Assembly (NCBI GenBank): GCA_025936595.1
Contig: JAICTB010000098.1
Location: 1 to 7,997 of the forward strand
From: Thermoleophilia bacterium
Lineage (GTDB): Bacteria > Actinomycetota > Thermoleophilia > Gaiellales > Gaiellaceae
Direction of reading: 5' to 3'
Length of the DNA stretch: 7,997 bases
Position numbers and translations under genes: made by a program. Positions 3,307 through 7,997 of this stretch are shown piece after piece. Every line of letters starts with the position of its first letter. Positions within the stretch are counted from its first letter, which is position 1. The notes beneath the pieces were generated by a model. The model did not search any database and was not told the DNA's origin. It saw nothing but the letters and a program-made list of their open reading frames with translations.

Positions 3307-5976
3307 ATGGTTGTCGATGCCCGGCGGCTGCCCATCGAGAGCCTCGTCACGGCCGCCGTGCGGGCGGCGGGGACGGGGGATCTCCGCGTCGCGCTGGCTG
3401 CGATCGCCGAGGCGGCGCTGGAGGCGAGCGGAGCCGAGCTCGCGGTCCTGCGCATTCTCGACGGCGACGGGCAGCTGTCGGCGCGTGCGGTCGCGCCCGT
3501 CGGGTCCGCGCTTGCCGCTGAGGTCGCCGGGACACGCGGGAGCTGCGAGCCATTGCTCGTAGGCGAGCTCTCAGAGCCGACGCGCCGCGCCGCCGAGCGC
3601 GGGCTCGCAACGGACGTGCTGGCGCTTCCCGCGCAGTCGGACGGGCGCGTGGTCGGCGCGCTCGAGCTCGTCCGGGTGACGGGTGCATTCGACGAGCACG
3701 AGCGGGCGGCGGCGGGGCTCGCGGCGGCGCTCCTTGCCCTCTGCGTCCGGACCCTCGCCCCGGACGCAGGAGCGGCGGCGTCGGTGCGGCGCGCGAAGTT
3801 GCTCGAGCTCGCGGGAGACGCCCTCGCCGCCGGCTCGGACCCGCAGCGTGCCGCGCGGCAGACGGTTCGCGTCGCGGTCGAGACGACGAATGCCCGCGGC
3901 GGCGTGCTCTGGACCTGCGACGGCGAGGCGCGGCCCGAGCTCGTCGCGTCGCTCGGCACGGTCGAAGCCGGTCTCGACCGCGCTGCCGCTCTCGTCCGCG
4001 AGGCGATCGACACGTGGCGCCCGGCGGCCGTCGAGCACGACGCCGCGCTGCCGCCGGGCGCGTCGCACGTCGCGACGCTCACGCTGGGCCAGCCGCCGTT
4101 TGCCGCCTTGCAGCTCTTCTATGCCGCCGATTCGGCGCCGCCTTCGGCGGATCTGACTGCCCTCGCCGCCTTCGCCGCGCGGGCCGCTCACGCGCTGCGC
4201 TCCGCCGAGCGCGTGCGAAACGCGGGGCTCGAGCTCGAACGGACGCGGGCGCTTCTCGACGTCGTCGGCGAGGCGATCTCGCGCCTGTCGCTCGCGCACA
4301 CGCTCGAGACAGCGGTCGAGCGCATCGCAGAGCTGCTGCAAGTCCCCCAGGTGGGTGTCTATCTCGTCGAGGGTGAGGCGCTGTTCGCCGCGGCCGGCCG
4401 CGGTGTCGCCGGCGGTTACGACGAGATCGCGAAGCGTCTCCTCGACGCGCTGCGCGGACCGCTGCGCGCGCGCTCGACGATCCATGCGAGAGCCGACGGG
4501 CACGAGCCGGCGCTCGCCGCCGTCCGCGTCGCGCTCGAAGAAACGGGTCAACGCTCCGCGGTCGCCGCGCGGCTGAGCGTGGGCGAGGAGTCGGTCGGCT
4601 TGCTGATCGCGTATCCCGGCGACCGCCGACTGGGCGAGAGCGACACCGCGCTTCTCACCGCACTCGCCGCGCAGCTCGGCGTCGCGGTGCAGAACGCGCG
4701 CCTGCACGAGCGCACGCGCGACCAGGAGCAGGAGCTGACCGACGTGCTCGCGGCCGAGCGCAAGGCATCGCGCCAGGTGAACGCGCTCTACGAGATCTCG
4801 CGCTCGTTCGCGCAGACGCTGTCGCTGGACTCGACGCTCGCGGCCGTCGCCGAGACTCTCGTGCGCGAGCTTGCCGTCGACGCAGCGGTGATCCGCGTGC
4901 CCGACGAACGGGGCGATCAGTTCGTGCCGCGTGCAGTGCACGTGGCCGAGTCGCGGCTGGGGGAGGCCGTGCGGACGATCCTCGAGCGGCCGCAGCCCCG
5001 CCCCGCGAGAACCGTCGAGCCCGTGCTCCTGGGCGTCGCGGCGGCTCGGCGGCTCGGCGGCGCCCACGCGCTCCTCCTGCCGTTCCTCGAGAAGGGCTCG
5101 ACCGCCGCGCTCGTGCCGATCGCGACCGCGACCGAGCTGCTCGCCCAGCTGACGATCCTCTCGCTCGATCCCGCCAATCCGATCTCGCCGGAGACGCTGA
5201 CGACGGCGCGCACGATTGCGCAGCAGGCTGCGCTCGCGATCGACAACGCGCGCCTTTACCAGCAGCAGAAGCAGTTCGCGGAGACGATGCAGCAGTCCCT
5301 GCTCCCCCGCGAGCGTCCTTCCGTTCCCGGCATCGAGATCGGCGCGGTCTACGAACCGGCCGCGCAGGTCGACGTCGGCGGTGACGTCTTCGACTTCCTC
5401 GTGCTACCGGACGGGCGGCTTGCCGTCGTGCTCGGCGACGTCACCGGCCACGGGATCGACGCCACCGCCGACATGGCGATGGCGAAGTTCGTCTTCCGGT
5501 CGCTCGCGCGTGAGCATTCGGCGCCGTCGGAGTTCCTCGCCTACGCGAACGACGTCGTCGTGGGCGAGATCGCGGTGGGGAAGTTCATCACGATGGTCTA
5601 CGTGACGGTCGGCGGGGGCGGCGACGTCCTCTGTGCGGGCGCCGGGCATCCGGCGCCGCGGCTCGTGTACCCCGATGGGAAGGTGGCCGCGTTCGAGTGC
5701 GGCGGTCTCGCACTCGGCATCGACGCTGCGCAGGAGTACGAGCAGGTGAGCACCACGCTGCCGGCCGGCGGATCGGTCGTCCTCTACACCGACGGCGTGA
5801 TCGAGTCCCGGGCGGGCGGCGAGCTCTTCGGCACCGAGCGGCTCGACGCTGTGCTCGCCGCGCATGCCGGTTCGAGCGCGCAGGAGATCGCGGACGCTGT
5901 TCTCGTCGCCTGCCGCGGCTTCGCGGGCGGCGACCTCCCCGACGACTGCGCCGTCGTCGCGATCCGCGTCGCGTGA
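3307..5976 (+). CDS. Four-GAF serine phosphatase, SpoIIE/RsbU PP2C type
   Basis: An 889-aa soluble sensor phosphatase. Approximate layout: GAF1 at residues 14-150, GAF2 159-303, GAF3 312-468, a short coiled coil 468-498 (DQEQELTDVLAAERKASRQV), GAF4 492-660, and a SpoIIE-type PP2C domain 672-889. The boundary before the catalytic domain is the familiar FAETMQQSLLP. Catalytic motifs are intact: VGGDVFDF with D693, GDVTGHG with D711, AGHPAP, LYTDGVIE with D829, and DD at 879-880; these acidic residues bind the two Mn/Mg ions. Such enzymes dephosphorylate an anti-anti-sigma factor (STAS protein) and thus release an alternative sigma factor; the GAF domains sense small ligands, redox state or light. 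No STAS, RsbW-like kinase or sigma gene is in the window. ATG 3307 is preferred to ATG 3274, which would overlap the divergent gene's start; earlier in-frame starts run inside that gene. The stop overlaps the next start by 4 nt. Confidence 0.93.
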   Translation: MVVDARRLPIESLVTAAVRAAGTGDLRVALAAIAEAALEASGAELAVLRILDGDGQLSARAVAPVGSALAAEVAGTRGSCEPLLVGELSEPTRRAAERGLATDVLALPAQSDGRVVGALELVRVTGAFDEHERAAAGLAAALLALCVRTLAPDAGAAASVRRAKLLELAGDALAAGSDPQRAARQTVRVAVETTNARGGVLWTCDGEARPELVASLGTVEAGLDRAAALVREAIDTWRPAAVEHDAALPPGASHVATLTLGQPPFAALQLFYAADSAPPSADLTALAAFAARAAHALRSAERVRNAGLELERTRALLDVVGEAISRLSLAHTLETAVERIAELLQVPQVGVYLVEGEALFAAAGRGVAGGYDEIAKRLLDALRGPLRARSTIHARADGHEPALAAVRVALEETGQRSAVAARLSVGEESVGLLIAYPGDRRLGESDTALLTALAAQLGVAVQNARLHERTRDQEQELTDVLAAERKASRQVNALYEISRSFAQTLSLDSTLAAVAETLVRELAVDAAVIRVPDERGDQFVPRAVHVAESRLGEAVRTILERPQPRPARTVEPVLLGVAAARRLGGAHALLLPFLEKGSTAALVPIATATELLAQLTILSLDPANPISPETLTTARTIAQQAALAIDNARLYQQQKQFAETMQQSLLPRERPSVPGIEIGAVYEPAAQVDVGGDVFDFLVLPDGRLAVVLGDVTGHGIDATADMAMAKFVFRSLAREHSAPSEFLAYANDVVVGEIAVGKFITMVYVTVGGGGDVLCAGAGHPAPRLVYPDGKVAAFECGGLALGIDAAQEYEQVSTTLPAGGSVVLYTDGVIESRAGGELFGTERLDAVLAAHAGSSAQEIADAVLVACRGFAGGDLPDDCAVVAIRVA

Positions 5977-6695
5977 ACCTGCTGCGCGGGGCCGGGCGGC
6001 CGCTCGTGATTGGCCACCGCGGTGCTGCGGCCGTCGCGGCCGAGAACACTCTCGCGTCCCTCGAGGCGGCGATCGCGGCGGGAGCGGACATCGTCGAGTT
6101 CGACATCGCACCGGGGCTGCGGCTCGGCCACTCGCTGCACGAGCTGCCGCACGAGGAGCTCTCGCTCGACGATGCCCTGACGTTTCTCGCGGGCCACGAT
6201 GCCGGGGTCCACCTGGACGTGAAGCTCCCGGGGTACGAGCGCGAGGTGCTCGACGCGATCCGGGCGCACGGCCTCGAGGAGCGCGCGCTCGTCTCGACGG
6301 CGTTCGCTTCTACGTCGAGGCGGTTCGCGCGGCTCGCGCCGGGGTTACCGGTCGCGATCGGCTATCCACGCGACCGCTACGGCGTCTCCCGCGTGCGCTG
6401 GCCGGCGTCGGTGACCCGTGCCGGAGCCGCGTCGCTGCGCCAGGCGATGCCGCTGCGGATCCCCGTGCTCCTGCGCTGGGCGCGCGCCGGCGCGCTCTCG
6501 CTCCACCAGAGCCTCTGCTCGCGCGCCGCGGTCGCGACCGCGCACCGGCTCGGCGCGCCCGTGCTCGCCTGGACCGCGAACGAGCCCGCCGCCGTGCGCC
6601 GCCTCGCCGCCGCCGGGGTGGACGGAATCGTCTCGGACGATCCCGAGATGGTCCTAGAAGCTCTCGAAGCGCTGGCTACACTGCTTGCGTTGTGA
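5973..6695 (+). CDS. Glycerophosphodiester phosphodiesterase (compact form)
   Basis: A 240-aa GDPD-family TIM barrel starting at GTG 5973 inside the phosphatase stop (GTGA). Family motifs: HRG with H15, EN at 24-25, VEFD giving metal ligands E42 and D44, a second catalytic His at H53 (LGHS), HLDVK with D82 and K84, AWTAN near the end of the barrel, and GVDGIVSDDPE at the C-terminus. The expected reaction is hydrolysis of glycerophosphodiesters to glycerol-3-phosphate and an alcohol. No signal peptide is seen, so it is probably cytoplasmic. Two deviations: the segment between D44 and H53 is about four residues shorter than in typical members, lacking the usual DG turn, and the usual HD is HS. 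Activity is likely but the substrate may differ. The next gene overlaps by 4 nt. Confidence 0.9.
   Translation: MNLLRGAGRPLVIGHRGAAAVAAENTLASLEAAIAAGADIVEFDIAPGLRLGHSLHELPHEELSLDDALTFLAGHDAGVHLDVKLPGYEREVLDAIRAHGLEERALVSTAFASTSRRFARLAPGLPVAIGYPRDRYGVSRVRWPASVTRAGAASLRQAMPLRIPVLLRWARAGALSLHQSLCSRAAVATAHRLGAPVLAWTANEPAAVRRLAAAGVDGIVSDDPEMVLEALEALATLLAL
6677..6682 (+). promoter_or_regulatory. Possible internal -10 box (TACACT) before the L,D-transpeptidase
   Basis: TACACT lies within the last codons of the GDPD gene and ends 9 nt before GTG 6692, giving a predicted start about 3 nt ahead of the codon. It is the same hexamer as at 3282-3287. No -35 element is evident, and the site is inside a coding region, so it may be chance. 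Confidence 0.2.
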
Positions 6696-7714
6696 AGCGT
6701 CTGCACGCCGTCGTTCTCTTCGTGCTCGGGCTCGCGGCGGCGGGCGCGTTCTCCGGCGCGGTGATCGCCGACGTGACCACGTCGATCACGACGACGACGA
6801 CCGCCGAGACGACGACGGCCGAGACCACGACCACCATCGCGACGCCCGCGAACGTGATCCCGCCCGGCGTTCGCGTCGCGGGTGTGCGCGTGGGCGGCCT
6901 CTCGCCGGCCGACGCGGTTGCGGCGGTCCGGAGCGCGTTCCAGCGGCCGCTCACCGTCGTCGTCGATCGCAGCAAGCTCGAGCTCCAGCCGGGCAGGCTG
7001 GCCTCGGCCTACACCGCGACCGCTGTCGCCCGTGCGCGCATCGCCCGGCCGGGCGAGAACGTGAAGCTCGTCGTCGCCGTGCGCGGCCCGAAGGTGCGCA
7101 CGTGGGTGAGCGCAGTCGAGAGGCGGTTCGAGCGGAAGCCCGTCGACGCGACGCTGAAGCTCAGAAACGGCCAGCCGTACCTGACGAAGGACCACGCCGG
7201 TCGCACGGTCGACACGAAGCGGCTGACGGCGAAGATCAGCGGCGAGCTCCGTGCGAACTCGCGCCTGCCGGTGCGCGTGCGCACCCGCAGCGTCGCCCCG
7301 GCGACGACGGTCGGGTCGTTCAAGGAGACGATCGTGATCAACCGGTCGCTGAACCGGCTCGCGCTGTACGACGCGAACAGGCTGGCGCGCACCTTTCCCG
7401 TCGCGACCGGGCAGGCCATCTATCCGACGCCCAAGGGCGTCTGGCACATCGTCGTCAAGTGGAAGAACCCGACCTGGTACCCGCCGGTGCAGGACGACTG
7501 GGCGAAGGGCCTGAAGCCGGTGCCGCCCGGGCCGGGGAACCCCCTCGGCACGCGGTGGATGGGCCTCGACGCGCCCGGCGTCGGCATCCACGGCACCGAC
7601 GAGCCCACCTCCATCGGCTACAGCGCCTCGCACGGATGTATCAGAATGCAGGTGCCCGACGCCGAATGGCTCTTCGACCACGTCGACGTGGGGACGACCG
7701 TCTACATCCTCTGA
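6692..7714 (+). CDS. Membrane-anchored or secreted L,D-transpeptidase (YkuD domain)
   Basis: A 340-aa protein from GTG 6692 (GTGA overlap with GDPD) to TGA 7712-7714. Residues 1-27 are a signal peptide or uncleaved anchor (MKRLHAVVLFVLGLAAAGAF). Residues about 28-50 are a Thr-rich low-complexity linker. A region at about 57-190 (VRVAGVRVGGLSPADAVAAV onward) resembles the VanW-type/peptidoglycan-binding domain 4 often found before YkuD. The catalytic YkuD domain is about 208-340, with H300 (GIHGTDEP) and the SHGCIRM motif: H314, G315 and nucleophile C316. Such enzymes form 3-3 cross-links in peptidoglycan, or attach proteins to it, outside the membrane. The key catalytic residues are present. 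Linkage to GDPD and the phosphatase suggests shared expression with envelope functions. Confidence 0.93.
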   Translation: MKRLHAVVLFVLGLAAAGAFSGAVIADVTTSITTTTTAETTTAETTTTIATPANVIPPGVRVAGVRVGGLSPADAVAAVRSAFQRPLTVVVDRSKLELQPGRLASAYTATAVARARIARPGENVKLVVAVRGPKVRTWVSAVERRFERKPVDATLKLRNGQPYLTKDHAGRTVDTKRLTAKISGELRANSRLPVRVRTRSVAPATTVGSFKETIVINRSLNRLALYDANRLARTFPVATGQAIYPTPKGVWHIVVKWKNPTWYPPVQDDWAKGLKPVPPGPGNPLGTRWMGLDAPGVGIHGTDEPTSIGYSASHGCIRMQVPDAEWLFDHVDVGTTVYIL

Positions 7715-7997
7715 TGCGCATCGTTCGAATCGTCACGGCAGCCGGTGTCCTGGCCCTCCTGGGCCTCCTCGTCTGGAGCGTCGCGCACCGCCACGGGCCC
7801 GGCGTCGCGGTTGCGGTCGACAGGGGCGAGCGGGTGCCCGCGCCGCAGCTCGACCTGCCGCGCCTCGATGCCCCCGGACGGCTCCGCCTCGCCTCGCTGC
7901 GCGGCAAGGTCGTCGTCGTGAACTTCTGGCAGTCGTCGTGCGTGCCGTGCAAGCAGGAGGCGAAGGCGCTTGCGGCCGCGTCGGCGCACTGGCGGAC
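7714..7997 (+). CDS. TlpA/ResA-like thioredoxin-fold protein, N-terminal part (3' truncated)
   Basis: The gene starts at ATG 7714, sharing its A with the preceding TGA, and runs off the window after 94 codons. Residues 6-24 are a membrane anchor or signal peptide (IVTAAGVLALLGLLVWSVA). A linker (RVPAPQLDLPRLDAPGRLRL) leads to the AhpC/TSA or redoxin start LASLRGKVVVVNFW and the active-site motif C76-V-P-C79 followed by KQEA. This is the layout of thiol-disulfide oxidoreductases acting outside the membrane, such as TlpA, ResA and CcmG/DsbE, which reduce disulfides for cytochrome c maturation or other targets. The usual W-C pair is replaced by WQSSC. The next genes would show whether this is a cytochrome c biogenesis cluster; that is outside the window. 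Confidence 0.88.
   Translation, partial: MRIVRIVTAAGVLALLGLLVWSVAHRHGPGVAVAVDRGERVPAPQLDLPRLDAPGRLRLASLRGKVVVVNFWQSSCVPCKQEAKALAAASAHWR

Noticed and set aside
3276..4082. Upstream extension of the 79-aa minus-strand gene to 348 codons
   Set aside because: The added part is Ser/Ala/Arg low-complexity sequence antisense to the phosphatase. ATG 3275 has a well-placed -10 box and begins the plausible protein.
3571..5067. A 498-codon open frame on the minus strand inside the GAF phosphatase gene, and several other long antisense frames
   Set aside because: High-GC coding DNA creates long antisense open frames. The translations are rich in Arg, Ala and Gly without domains, whereas the plus strand has clear GAF and PP2C motifs.
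6773..6842. Thr-codon repeat as a CRISPR or satellite array
   Set aside because: The repetition is a codon-level low-complexity run within a coding frame, without spacers or fixed unit length.

Overview
The window is very GC-rich, gene-dense bacterial DNA with many GTG starts, 1-4 nt stop/start overlaps and actinobacterial gene families. A DivIC/FtsB-like cell-division protein followed directly by a DUF501 protein is a widespread actinobacterial arrangement. Together with the four-GAF SpoIIE-type phosphatase, the compact GDPD and the style of the small membrane proteins, it suggests a deep-branching actinobacterium, most likely class Thermoleophilia (Gaiellales/Solirubrobacterales). That placement is inference, not measured.

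Layout: (1) 1-1194, + strand: the tail of a DivIC/FtsB-like gene, then DUF501, then a 91-bp foldback element with perfect 21-bp inverted arms that overlaps the DUF501 3' end, then two small unrecognised genes (102 and 61 aa, GTGA overlap). (2) 1195-2325, + strand: an AT-richer promoter gap, a MerR-type HTH-receiver fusion regulator, and a PAP2-family phosphatase that has no ordinary start codon. (3) 2261-3275: a four-TM membrane protein (-), a 70-aa zinc-ribbon protein (+) and a 79-aa single-TM protein (-), in alternating orientation. (4) 3307-7997, + strand: a tightly packed run of a four-GAF PP2C phosphatase, a glycerophosphodiester phosphodiesterase, a lipoprotein-like or membrane-anchored L,D-transpeptidase and the start of a TlpA/ResA-like thioredoxin. 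Successive genes overlap by 4, 4 and 3 (or 1) nt, so they look co-transcribed and translationally coupled.

Many genes deal with the cell envelope: division septum (DivIC), lipid phosphate or phosphodiester hydrolysis (PAP2, GDPD), peptidoglycan cross-linking (L,D-transpeptidase) and extracytoplasmic redox chemistry (TlpA). Two are signalling proteins: the HTH-receiver and the GAF-PP2C. No partner kinase, anti-sigma factor or anti-anti-sigma factor lies in the window. Several starts lack a Shine-Dalgarno sequence and have a -10-like hexamer 6-7 nt upstream, suggesting leaderless transcripts.

There is no gene-free stretch above 300 bases and no tRNA, rRNA, CRISPR array or insertion-sequence transposase that I could see. 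The most unusual object is the 607-697 foldback element. I did not find a clear new multi-gene defence or biosynthetic system here.
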